DNA from: Streptomyces sp. 846.5
GTDB taxonomy: Bacteria > Actinomycetota > Actinomycetes > Streptomycetales > Streptomycetaceae
Direction of reading: 5' to 3'
Assembly (NCBI RefSeq): GCF_004365705.1
Contig: NZ_SOBN01000001.1
Coordinates: 496,001-560,000, forward strand
Length of the DNA stretch: 64,000 nt
Below the pieces are notes generated by a model. That model saw only the letters and a list, made by a program, of their open reading frames with translations. It did not search any database and was not told the DNA's origin. Numbering within the stretch: position 1 is the stretch's first letter; each line of letters opens with the position of its first letter. The translations under genes and the position numbers were made by a program. Below, in pieces: positions 34,909-43,277 of this stretch.

Positions 34909-36099
34909 TCAAGCAACTGCGGTGACTGGCGGTGCAACTTGGTAGCACCGTCGGTCACGGATCAGAGCCCAGAAGACGTTGACGCGTCGGCGGGCCAGGG
35001 CGATGACGGCCTGGGTATGGCGCTTGCCCTCTGCGCGCTTGCGGTCGTAGAAGCGGCGCGAGTTGGGGTCGCAGCGGATGCTGATGAGCGCGGAGGTGTA
35101 GAAGACGCGCTGCAGGCCGCGGTGGTACTGCTGAGGGCGGTGCAGGTTGCCGCTGGTCTTTCCGGAGTCGCGTGGTGCCGGTGCCAGGCCGGCGAACGCC
35201 GCGAGGCGGTCCGGGTTCGCGAAGGAGTCCATGTCACTGCCCACGGCGGCCAGAAACTCGGCTCCGAGAAGGGAACCGATGCCGGGCATGCTGGTGATCA
35301 CCTCGGCGAGCTCGTGCTGGCGAAACCGGCCCTCGATGAGCTTGTCGATCTCCGCGATCTTCCCGTTGAGAGCCACCACCTCCTCTGTGAGCGTGCGCAC
35401 CATCGCGGCGAGGGTCCCCTCGCCGGGAACCGCGGTGCGCTGGCGCTCAGCGGCCTCGACCGCGGCAGCGGCCAGGGCCTCGGCGCCGCGAACCTTGCGG
35501 GCACGCAACCACTTCGCGAGCCGGGCCGCCCCCAGGCGCCGGATCGCGTCCGGGGTCTGATATCCGCTCAGCAGCACCAGCGGCCCCGTGTTGGTCAGCT
35601 CCAGAGCGCGCTCCAAACCGGGGAACATGCTGGTCAGCATGCCCCGCAGGCGGTTGACCGCGCGAGTTCGGTCGCAGACCAGGTCGGTGCGCCGATTGGT
35701 GAACAGGCGCAGTTCGATGCTCGCCTCGTCGCTGGGGCGCATCGGCTTCAGGTCCCGGCGGATGCGGGCCTGGTCCGCGATGACCAGCGCGTCGCGGGCA
35801 TCGGTTTTGCCTTCGCCGCGGTAGCCGTCAGTGGCCCGGTTGACCGCCCGCCCGGGGATGTAGAGCAGCTCCTGTTCGTGGTTGACCAGCAGAGCGATCA
35901 GCAGGGCGGCCCCGCCGTCGGCCATGTCCACCGCCCAGGTGACCTGGTCTGCCAGGGCGAGGACGTCGGCGAGGAGTTGGAGGAGCTCCGGTTCGTCGTT
36001 GGCCACCCGTCGGGACAGCAGCTTGGCGCCGTCGGTGTCCAGCACCACGCAGTGGTGGTGGGTCTTGCCGCTGTCGATCCCGGCCCATATTCGGCTCAT
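34909..36099 (-). CDS. IS110-family transposase (element 2)
   Basis: The 396-aa protein has Asp9 (GIDSGK), an Asp58 in VDMADGG where many relatives have Glu, Asp100/Asp103 (KTDARDA), and a C-terminal MPGIGSLLGAEFLAAVG with the GKTSGNLHRPQQYHRGLQRVFY serine-containing region. It starts at ATG after GGGAGCACG. It is only distantly similar to its neighbour, so the pair did not arise by simple duplication. The frame is uninterrupted, so it may be active. Confidence 0.92.
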   Translation of the reverse strand: MSRIWAGIDSGKTHHHCVVLDTDGAKLLSRRVANDEPELLQLLADVLALADQVTWAVDMADGGAALLIALLVNHEQELLYIPGRAVNRATDGYRGEGKTDARDALVIADQARIRRDLKPMRPSDEASIELRLFTNRRTDLVCDRTRAVNRLRGMLTSMFPGLERALELTNTGPLVLLSGYQTPDAIRRLGAARLAKWLRARKVRGAEALAAAAVEAAERQRTAVPGEGTLAAMVRTLTEEVVALNGKIAEIDKLIEGRFRQHELAEVITSMPGIGSLLGAEFLAAVGSDMDSFANPDRLAAFAGLAPAPRDSGKTSGNLHRPQQYHRGLQRVFYTSALISIRCDPNSRRFYDRKRAEGKRHTQAVIALARRRVNVFWALIRDRRCYQVAPPVTAVA

Positions 36100-36457
36100 C
36101 GTGCTCCCAAGAGTCGTTCCTGCAGTGCGTACCACGGACGACCTCGCCGGCATTGCCTTACGCAGCGACTTGTTCGCACTTCCCAATCAGCGGCCCGGTC
36201 GTCGTGGGGTGCCGGGCGGCGAAGCGAAGTCAGCCATGGACGGCAGCCGCCTGAAAGCCACACCCGGCACCCCTGGGCGACCCAACCCTACGAATGGCTC
36301 GATCAACCCGTCCAACAACGTAAGGCCGCCTGACAACGCCCACAGTGCACCATTTGCGCAGGCCGGCCGCCACCGGTTCCCGAAGCATGTCAACAAGGCA
36401 CCGCCGCACCTTCCGTCTGCCGGGCTGACCGTGATTTTCGCGTCAGTGGTGTGAAGG
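36100..36457. other. Non-coding leader of the second IS110-family transposase gene; possible bridge-RNA region
   Basis: The roughly 358 bp between the transposase start and the broken SDR gene hold no gene that I can support. Read leftward, it is the upstream non-coding part of element 2 and so the expected place for its bridge RNA. The part next to the SDR gene (36350-36457) may already be host DNA. Confidence 0.4.
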
Positions 36458-37171
36458 TCAGCGCCCGGCGCTCTGGCCCCCGTCGACGTGCAGGATCTCT
36501 CCGGTCACGAACGAGGCGTTCTCCAGGTAGAGGATCGCGTCGACGACGTCCTCGACCTCGCCGATCCGGCCCAGCGGATGCAGCGCGGCGAGGTCGGCAT
36601 GGGTTTCGGCCGGGTGCATCGGGGTGCGGATGATGCCCAGCGAAACAGTGTTGACCCGGATTCCGCGGGACGCGTACTCGATCGCCAGCGACTTGGTGAC
36701 CGCGTTCAGGCCGCCCTTGGTCAGCGATGCCAGCGCCGAGGGGACATGCGAATCGGCGTGGTCCACCAGGCTGGTGGAGACGTTCACCAGGTGACCGCCG
36801 CCGCCCTGGGAGAGCATCGCCGCCACCGCGCTCCGGGAGACCTCGAAGAAGCCGCGGAGATTCAGCTCCGCCACCGCCCGGTAGTCCTCGTCGGTGTACT
36901 CGGTGAACGGCTTGGCGACGAAGATCCGGCGTTGTTGACCAACGTGTCGATCCGTCCGAACCGGGCCAGCCCCTGCTCGATGACGCGGGCGCCGACGCCC
37001 GGCTCGCCCAGGTCGCCGCGCACCGTGAGCACCTCGGGATCATCGGACGGGGCGATGGAGCGCGATGTCGCCACCACTCCGTAGCCGAGCTTGCGATAGG
37101 CGGTGACCAGGGCGGCTCCGATGCCCTGGGAGGCGCCGGTGATGACGACGACGTGCTGTGTGGTGCTCATG
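36458..37171 (-). pseudogene. Short-chain dehydrogenase/reductase with a one-base frameshift
   Basis: The N-terminal part (from MSTTQHVVVITGASQGIG, a TGxxxGIG cofactor loop) runs to LVNNAG and then shifts frame near 36930. The second part continues LNLRGFFEVSR through the serine and the degenerate active-site block (LASLTKGGLNAVTKSLAIEYASRGIRVN) to a normal SDR end (FVTGEILHVDGGQSAGR). Adding one base after GCCGG would restore NNAGIFVAKPF and a 238-aa classical SDR. The usual YxxxK tyrosine appears replaced (SALASLTK). Either a recent pseudogene or a sequence error. Confidence 0.8.
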
Positions 37172-37279
37172 GCCGAGTGCTCGCTTTCGAGAGCGCACGG
37201 CTCTCCCTCCCCCGCTACGACAGAGATCCTCCCTGGTGGTAGCCCCGGCCTCACACCGCATGTCGGGGATGGACGGCCC

Positions 37280-37285
37280 TATAAT
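37280..37285 (+). promoter_or_regulatory. Consensus -10 box TATAAT just before a leaderless start
   Basis: A perfect TATAAT ends 7 bp before the ATG of the binding-protein-like gene, and no ribosome site is visible between them. This geometry places the transcript start at or near the ATG, indicating a leaderless mRNA. No good -35 hexamer is seen. Confidence 0.5.
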
Positions 37286-37292
37286 CCGTTCC

Positions 37293-38012
37293 ATGATCGT
37301 GAACGCTGCCGTCGGCCAGGACCTCGCACCGAGCGGCGTGCTGCGGGTCTCCGTCAATCTGGGCAATCCGGTTCTGGCCCAGGGCACCCCGGCGGCACCG
37401 ACCGGCGTCACGGTCGACATCGCGCGCGAGGTCGGCGCGCGGCTTGGCGTGCCGGTCGAACTGCTCTGCTTCGACGCGGCACGGAAGTCCTACGAGGCGA
37501 TGGCGACCGGCCGGGCCGACATGTGCTTTCTGGCCGTCGAGCCGGCACGGGAGGCAGAGGTCGCCTTCACTGCGCCGTATGTGGTGATCGAGGGCGTCTT
37601 CGCGGTGCCGCGCAGCTCAGCTCTGGCCACGGTCGCCGATGTCGACCGGGCCGGCGTCCGCATCGGCGTGAAGCGCGGGTCCGCGTACGACCTCTTCCTC
37701 TCCCGCACGCTTCAGCACGCGAGCGTCGTGCGCGGCGAGGAAGGCGTCGACGAGTTCCTCGCTCAGGAGTTGGAGGTCGCGGCCGGTATCAGGCAGCCGA
37801 TGACGGAGTTCGTCGCGGCCCATCCCGAGTACCGGCTGATCGAGGACCGGTTCATGCAGATCCGGCAGGCGGTGGGCACGACCAGGACCGGGCGGCCGGA
37901 GACCGTCCGGTTCCTCCGGGACCTGGTCGAGGAGCTGAAGGCGAGCGGGTTCGTCGCAGCCGCGCTCCGACGCGCCAACCAGTCCGACACCCTGGTCGCC
38001 CCGCCCGCGTAG
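37293..38012 (+). CDS. Periplasmic-binding-protein-like (SBP_bac_3) protein without signal peptide
   Basis: The 239-aa protein has the family 3 solute-binding pattern: LRVSVNLGNPVLA, GVTVDIAREVGARLGVPVELLCFDAARKSYEAMATGRADM, the hinge VAFTAPYVVIEGVFAVP, and VRIGVKRGSAYDLFL. It binds small amino-acid-like ligands in relatives. No signal peptide or lipobox is present, so it should be cytosolic, unlike transporter components, and no permease is near. It may be a free-standing ligand sensor or a cyclohexadienyl-dehydratase-like enzyme. An upstream ATG eight codons earlier is possible. Confidence 0.75.
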   Translation: MIVNAAVGQDLAPSGVLRVSVNLGNPVLAQGTPAAPTGVTVDIAREVGARLGVPVELLCFDAARKSYEAMATGRADMCFLAVEPAREAEVAFTAPYVVIEGVFAVPRSSALATVADVDRAGVRIGVKRGSAYDLFLSRTLQHASVVRGEEGVDEFLAQELEVAAGIRQPMTEFVAAHPEYRLIEDRFMQIRQAVGTTRTGRPETVRFLRDLVEELKASGFVAAALRRANQSDTLVAPPA

Positions 38013-38028
38013 GCACGCCCCTGACCGG

Positions 38029-38535
38029 CTACAGGGAACGGCGAAGCCGGTCGACGGCGCCGCGCATGGCGGACGGGTCCGGCTTGCTGTCGTCCATCGG
38101 GTCCTCGGGCTCGCGCTGGTAGGTCAGGTCCTGCCAGATCTGTCCGACCGGATCCGGGATCCCTTCGGTCGAGTCGGGCTGCGGCGGAAGGTGCCCGAGC
38201 GCTCTCAGCGTCTCGGCGGAGACCGCGCGCAGCTGCGGCTCGCCGTTCCAGTCCTCCGGCCCGTCCAGCAGGTCCCGGAGCTCCTCCGGCGACACCGACG
38301 ACGGCTCCCGACCGCCCTGGTGGGCCAGCACGTACAGGGCCACGGCCAGGGTCTGCAGGTCGACCTCGGCGGTCGGCGCCACGTCGCGCTGTCGCCAGGC
38401 CGGGGCCTGGAGCTCGGCCGCCCGGTGCACCGCCGCGGCCCAGCCCGGAGGGGTCGGTCCCGACGTCAGACCGTCGAGCGCATCGGACAGGGTCCGCTGC
38501 ACCACCGGATGCGGATCGACCTCGCTGCCACCCAA
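38029..38535 (-). CDS. Hypothetical protein
   Basis: The 168-aa acidic, soluble protein starts at TTG after GGAGGGAAGTCCG. It has a helical central part (VDLQTLAVALYVLAHQGG, SPEELRDLLDGPEDW) and a charged C-terminus (MDDSKPDPSAMRGAVDRLRRSL). I do not recognise a family. It is convergent with the binding-protein-like gene and follows the methyltransferase gene by about 70 bp on the same strand, so the two may be cotranscribed. Confidence 0.6.
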   Translation of the reverse strand: MGGSEVDPHPVVQRTLSDALDGLTSGPTPPGWAAAVHRAAELQAPAWRQRDVAPTAEVDLQTLAVALYVLAHQGGREPSSVSPEELRDLLDGPEDWNGEPQLRAVSAETLRALGHLPPQPDSTEGIPDPVGQIWQDLTYQREPEDPMDDSKPDPSAMRGAVDRLRRSL

Positions 38536-38604
38536 CGGACTTCCCTCCAGGACGCAGGACCGTGGCCGCCGCCGAGCCTATCCCTGACCGGCCAGGTCAG
38601 CACG

Positions 38605-39348
38605 TCAGGAAGGGTGCGGGAGACGGTAGACCGAGACGTGGGACCGCGACTCGCCGGTGAACTCGGCCCCGTCCCAGTTCGCCTGCCTGGACTCCAGCTC
38701 GAATCCGGCCAGTTGGGCCATGAGGTCGAGCTCGGCCGGCCAGATGTAGCGGTGCTTGCTGCGGTGCAGCCGGGCCTGCCGGCCGTCGTCGAACGTGAAG
38801 TGGTGCGACACCAGGTGCTGCCGCAGGATGTCGTAGGTGTCCAGGCCGATGTAGCCGGCCTGGACGTCGAAGAGCGCCCCCTGCTGGCCCGGCGGCAGCA
38901 CACGCAGGTCGGGTACGCCGAGCTCGATCACGAATCGGCCGCCCGGCGTCAGATGGCAGGCGGCATTGCGGAAGCAGGCGACCTGCTCGGCCTGGGTGAG
39001 CAGGTTGGAGATGGTGTTGTAGACCAGGTAGACCAGCGTGTACTCCCCCGGAGCGACGGCGGTCGCCATGTCACCGACGACCACCGGGATCGTCGCCTCG
39101 TCCGCCTTGGTCCGAAGTCGCTCGATCATCGGCAGCGACAGTTCGATGCCGGTCACCGGCACGCCGCGCTCGGTCAGGGGGACGGCCACCCGCCCGGTTC
39201 CGACGGCGAACTCCAGCGCGCGCCCGCCGTCCGCGAGGTCGGCGAGGAAGGCCACGGTCGGCGCCAGCAGCTCGGGCGCGAACATGCCGCTGCCCGGTGT
39301 GTCATAGCGCTGGGCAGTGTCGACGTCCCAGGTCTGCTCCTGTTCCAT
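38605..39348 (-). CDS. Class I SAM-dependent methyltransferase
   Basis: The 247-aa protein has the SAM-binding motif I ALEFAVGTGRVAVPL, motif II TGIELSLPMIERL, the acidic VVVGDMAT loop and motif IV YTLVYLVYNTISNLLTQ, as in the class I Rossmann methyltransferases. The start at MEQEQTW follows GGTGGAGGC. The substrate is unknown. The spacing to the hypothetical gene downstream suggests one transcription unit. Confidence 0.85.
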   Translation of the reverse strand: MEQEQTWDVDTAQRYDTPGSGMFAPELLAPTVAFLADLADGGRALEFAVGTGRVAVPLTERGVPVTGIELSLPMIERLRTKADEATIPVVVGDMATAVAPGEYTLVYLVYNTISNLLTQAEQVACFRNAACHLTPGGRFVIELGVPDLRVLPPGQQGALFDVQAGYIGLDTYDILRQHLVSHHFTFDDGRQARLHRSKHRYIWPAELDLMAQLAGFELESRQANWDGAEFTGESRSHVSVYRLPHPS

Positions 39349-39388
39349 GCCTCCACCATCGGCACCAACAGGCGCACTGTCCAACGAA

Positions 39389-40921
39389 TTACGCCACCGG
39401 CTCAGCTGCCCCGAGGTCCTCGGCCCCGGCCAGCTCGATGGCCCGTTGGGCCAGCCACTGGTCGTGGACAGCGCTGGGAGACCGTAGCAGTGAGCGTTCG
39501 AGCAGTGCCTCACTGCGGGTCAGACGCTTGCGTACGGCGGAGACCGAGACGGACAGCGCAGCCGCGGTGGGGCCGATGCGCGCGTCGAGGCGCAGCCAGG
39601 TGGTGAGTGTCTCGGCGATGCTGGCCGGAACGTCGGGGGCGCTCACGGGACGGAGCTGTCGGTGGGCCCAGGCCACGACGCTTGGCAGCACAAGGAGTTC
39701 GTCCAGGCTGGGCGCCGTCCTCCCGGCCCCGATGGCGTCGTGCTCCGGCGCGGGCGGGATATCTGTGGCGATCGCGCGCAGAGCGAGTGCCAGTGCGGCT
39801 TGGTCGGCGAGCCGCCGCAGGTCCAGGCCCAGCAGCTCCTGAATGCAGGTCAGGCGTCCGCTCAGGGTGTTGCGGTGGATCTTCAGGTGGGCCGTCGCGT
39901 GGGAGTGGAAGCTGAGCCATGAAGCGGCGGTGGCCAGGAGTTCCGTACTGTCCGGGTCCTGCGGGCGTCTGGCCCGGTGGGCGCGGATCGGTGCGAGGAA
40001 GGCCTCGGCCCAGGCGACTGCGGCGGAGCCGATGGTCAGGGCCAGGTCGGGGTCGGCTGCGAACGAGGACTGTCGGTCGCAGCGATCGCGCGCGGCGGCG
40101 AGGGCGTGGAACGCCTGGGCGTAGCCGGTGGCGGTGTCGCGCAGCGGCAGGGCGTTGCTGACCCCGATCCAGCAGGTGGCCTCCAGCTCGGGGGGCCAGA
40201 CCCAGCTTGGGGCACCGTCGGCGGGCGCGAGCATGAGGATGTGGTCGGCGTACACCGGACACGGCACGATCCATGCGCCCTCGGCCACCTGGGCCAGCTC
40301 CTCGGCCATCCGGGCGCGCACCCTGGGCGGTCCCTCGATGACGTAGATGCGCACCGTCGCGGGCAGAGCCGGTCGCAGCGCCCCCGCGACCTGGCGCGCA
40401 ATGGATGTCTGACCGTTCATCAGCAGATGCAGGACTGCTTCGCGATTCTGGGCGTCCGCGATCCGCAGCCGACGCTGCTGCCGCCGGGCGTGTTCCGCCG
40501 GCCAGGTCAGACTCAGCACGGAGGTGGCGTCCGCGAGCAGGACCGGAAGCTCTGGCGCTGCCGGTCGGGACGTCACGGCGACGAGAAAGGGCGACCGGCC
40601 GCCCCGCGACCTGTCGAGAGGAAGGACGATGCAGGTGAGCCCGCCCTGGTCGATGACCACGGACCCGCGCCCACGCACAGCCATCTCCCGCACTGCGCAC
40701 AGAGCCAGACCGTGCTCGGCCTCACCGAGGGGGGCCTGCGGCGGGTGGCTCAGCGCGCCCGCGGAGTCCATCAGGAGGACGTCGGCCCCGGTGCGGGCCG
40801 CCAGCCAGCTGAGCACCAGTGCGGTGCCGCCGCCGCGGGCAGCGCGCTGCATGTCCAGCACATCGTCGGCCCGCCGGATCCGTCCGACGGTCGCCGTGTC
40901 CGCCGGCCGACCACCCTGCAC
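39389..40921 (-). CDS. PucR/CdaR-family transcriptional regulator
   Basis: The 510-aa protein has a GAF-like or PucR-type sensor region in the first 150 residues, a GGDEF-like CdaR middle part (about 180-310, with AFHALAAARDRC) and two C-terminal helix-turn-helix stretches. One is the typical HTH_30 (LKIHRNTLSGRLTCIQELLGLDLRRLADQAALALALRA) near 345-385 and the other lies near 445-475 (GPTAAALSVSVSAVRKRLTRSEALLE). Family members activate catabolic or secondary pathways. The start is a GTG. It stands alone, so its target is not evident. Confidence 0.82.
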   Translation of the reverse strand: MQGGRPADTATVGRIRRADDVLDMQRAARGGGTALVLSWLAARTGADVLLMDSAGALSHPPQAPLGEAEHGLALCAVREMAVRGRGSVVIDQGGLTCIVLPLDRSRGGRSPFLVAVTSRPAAPELPVLLADATSVLSLTWPAEHARRQQRRLRIADAQNREAVLHLLMNGQTSIARQVAGALRPALPATVRIYVIEGPPRVRARMAEELAQVAEGAWIVPCPVYADHILMLAPADGAPSWVWPPELEATCWIGVSNALPLRDTATGYAQAFHALAAARDRCDRQSSFAADPDLALTIGSAAVAWAEAFLAPIRAHRARRPQDPDSTELLATAASWLSFHSHATAHLKIHRNTLSGRLTCIQELLGLDLRRLADQAALALALRAIATDIPPAPEHDAIGAGRTAPSLDELLVLPSVVAWAHRQLRPVSAPDVPASIAETLTTWLRLDARIGPTAAALSVSVSAVRKRLTRSEALLERSLLRSPSAVHDQWLAQRAIELAGAEDLGAAEPVA

Positions 40922-41096
40922 GCCGCTCCCTCACATCGACCATCGAAGTCCGTTCGACCGGAGAGTATCCAGGTCATGACAGGGACACAATGCGCTCGCT
41001 GTGCGGTTCGACACCGAAAGGACCGTTTCACCGTGCAGCAAGGTACTTCGCGCCGCCCGTAGCTGTCGTATGTTCTGCGACGACGACACGGGCGGT

Positions 41097-41125
41097 CCGG
41101 GTCCCTCACGGGGGAAGGGACCCGG
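41097..41125 (-). terminator. Hairpin terminator downstream of the mannosyltransferase-like gene
   Basis: A perfect 10-bp stem (CCGGGTCCCT / AGGGACCCGG) with a 9-nt loop lies 20 bp after the stop of the leftward membrane glycosyltransferase gene. No T-tract follows, as is common in high-GC actinomycetes. Confidence 0.75.
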
Positions 41126-41144
41126 GCCCGGGACTGACCCGCTG

Positions 41145-43019
41145 TTACACGCCGCCGCACAGGTAGAGCTTGCCCAGGCCCTTCGCCTGGCCCTGCACCG
41201 GTGCGCAGTTGGTCCGTACCCAGGCGCTGATCTCCACGGCCGCGCTGTTCCCGGTGTGGACCTTGGCCGGTACGAGCGCGTAGTGCACCTCGCCTGCGGT
41301 CACGTACCGCTGGAACTGGGCGATCGTGGTGGAGGGCACCAACCCCGAGTAGCCGCCGAGAGGCAGGACTGAGGCGTCCTCGGCCAGGATGTACGGGGTG
41401 GCGGCGCTCCAGGACCAGGTCGCCATGAGGTACTTCGCCCCCTGGCGGTGTGCCGTCAGGTAGGCGTAGAGACTGCGTTGCTCCTTGTCGAGCTTTCCCG
41501 ACACGCCGCTGACGCTGTTGCCGTTGCGCAGTGCGGCGGCGCCGACGGTGCCCAGCCAGGAGTGCCCGTAGCGGGTCTGGAAGACCGAGGCGGACCAGGC
41601 GGCGGGCGTCACCAGCATGGCGGCCAGCCCCAGCGCGGCTCCCGCCGTCACCAGACGTCCGTTCCTGCCGAGCCGCAGCAGCGCGATCGCGGCACCGGCG
41701 AGGACCATCGCGGTCGGCGCCGCCCAGACGAGGTAGAGCGGGTAGCGCATGGACTGGACCAGCGCCCACACCGCCGTGACGCCGATCGCCGCGGGAAGCG
41801 CCCAGGCGTGTCGACCGCCCGCGCGGAAGGCCCGCCAGAACGCCGCGAGGCCGGCGCCGGTCAGCGCGGCGAGGGGCGGGGCCAGTACGCCGAGGTAGTA
41901 GGTGTGACCGTTGACGCTTCCCACGCTGAGCACCAGGGTGAACACGGCCAGCCAGCCGCCCCAGACCAGATAGCCGGACCGGCCCCGGTCGGTGCGGGGC
42001 CGGCCGCGCCGCCACAGCAGTCCGCAGCAGAGCGACAGCAGGGCGACCGGGTAGAGCCAGGCGATCTGGGTCCCGAACTCGCCCCAGAAGAGTCGGAACA
42101 GCCCGCCGTCGGAGCCGGCCGAGCCCGACTGCGCGGCCACGGCGCCGGTCTGCGCGGCGCTCACACCGATCCCTTGGAAGCGGGTCAGGAAGTTGTATCC
42201 GAAGACCATGCTGAAGACGGAGTTGTTGGTGGTGCCGTCGATATAGGGCCGGTCCGCGGCGGGGGTGAGCGCGACCACCGTGCAGTAGGACAGCGAGACC
42301 GTCAGCGCCACCGCGGCTGCCGTCCCCGCGCGTACCAGTCGGGTGCGCAGCGCCACCGGGGCCGCGTACAGGTACACCAGGCCCAGCACCGGCAGTACCG
42401 CCCACGCCTCGACCATCTTCGCCTGGAAGGCCAGCCCCACCCAGGCCGCCGCTGCCAGCAGATGCCGCAGCCGTCCGTCCATAGCCGCCCGCGCGGTGGC
42501 GTCGGCGGCGAGCAGAAGCAGCAGGGTGAACAGCGCGTCCTCGGTGACCGTGCGGAACAGTCCGGCGACGATCGGCGTGAACGCGAACGCGGCGGCGGCC
42601 AGCAACGCGGCGTTCGCCCCGGTCCAGCGGCGCACCGCTCGGTGGAGCACCAGGATGCTCAGCACACCTTCGATCGCCTGCGGCAGCAGCAGCGTCCAGG
42701 TGTGGAAGCCCAGCAGCCGGGCGGCGAGGGCCTGCGGCCACAGGTAACCGGGGAGCTTGTCCAGGGTGATCGAGGCGGCCGGGTCGAAGGAGCCGTAGAA
42801 GAACGCCTTCCAGCTTCCCGACATGCTGCGCACCGCGTCGGCGTAGAAGGCGTGGTAACGAGCGTGTTCCCAGTCCCAGCAGAACGCGACGGCGGCGACT
42901 GCCGCGATGAGCAGCAGAGCCGGTCGGGCGTGGCGGGGCCGGGCGGGGCCGCGGGTCGCCAGGGAGGGCTCCCTCCCAGGGGCGGTCGGGGTGGTGAGAG
43001 TGGGGGCCATGCTCGGCAT
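41145..43019 (-). CDS. Polytopic GT39-type glycosyltransferase (YkcB/ArnT-like mannosyltransferase)
   Basis: The 624-aa protein has about 12 hydrophobic segments after a Pro/Arg N-terminus and an extracytoplasmic acidic position (YHAFYADAVRSMSGSWKAFFYG), then the KLPGYLWPQALAARLLGFHTW stretch typical of the YkcB-type family, and a soluble C-terminal part of about 150 residues. Such enzymes transfer sugars from polyprenyl carriers to wall or membrane acceptors. Two ATGs three codons apart could start it. It stands alone and ends at a strong hairpin. Confidence 0.85.
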   Translation of the reverse strand: MPSMAPTLTTPTAPGREPSLATRGPARPRHARPALLLIAAVAAVAFCWDWEHARYHAFYADAVRSMSGSWKAFFYGSFDPAASITLDKLPGYLWPQALAARLLGFHTWTLLLPQAIEGVLSILVLHRAVRRWTGANAALLAAAAFAFTPIVAGLFRTVTEDALFTLLLLLAADATARAAMDGRLRHLLAAAAWVGLAFQAKMVEAWAVLPVLGLVYLYAAPVALRTRLVRAGTAAAVALTVSLSYCTVVALTPAADRPYIDGTTNNSVFSMVFGYNFLTRFQGIGVSAAQTGAVAAQSGSAGSDGGLFRLFWGEFGTQIAWLYPVALLSLCCGLLWRRGRPRTDRGRSGYLVWGGWLAVFTLVLSVGSVNGHTYYLGVLAPPLAALTGAGLAAFWRAFRAGGRHAWALPAAIGVTAVWALVQSMRYPLYLVWAAPTAMVLAGAAIALLRLGRNGRLVTAGAALGLAAMLVTPAAWSASVFQTRYGHSWLGTVGAAALRNGNSVSGVSGKLDKEQRSLYAYLTAHRQGAKYLMATWSWSAATPYILAEDASVLPLGGYSGLVPSTTIAQFQRYVTAGEVHYALVPAKVHTGNSAAVEISAWVRTNCAPVQGQAKGLGKLYLCGGV

Positions 43020-43277
43020 GGTGTGTCACGGAGCTGTGCGGGAAGGTGAGCGGGTCGCGGCAGGTGTGAGCGGGTTCTCATGTCCAGGCGATCAGCCGAC
43101 CGGACCCCGACCACCACGAGGAGCGCGCATGCAGGCACGCCCCTGTCCTTCCGTCCTGTGCTTTTCCTGGCTCCTTGCCTGAAAAAGAACAGGTGGGGCC
43201 GGTAGTCGTGAAATCTGATTCAAAGGGTAAGAAGCTCTCTTCCTCGGCGCGGAAATCGGGTGGCACACTCACGCGCC

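Larger units (their letters stand above)
33653..36099. mobile_element. Two adjacent IS110-family elements, tail to tail
   Basis: Two transposase genes of the same family but clearly different sequence face each other with only 5 bp between their stop codons. IS110 elements lack long terminal inverted repeats and make no clear target duplication, so ends cannot be set from sequence alone; the true elements must extend into the flanking non-coding regions. One element may have inserted next to the end of the other. A small AGTTG-TCAAG-CAACT hairpin marks the junction (34904-34918). Confidence 0.75.

Noticed and set aside
37199-38122. Plus-strand frame overlapping the binding-protein-like gene
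   Set aside because: Arg/Gly-rich shadow; the overlapping frame has clear SBP_bac_3 motifs.
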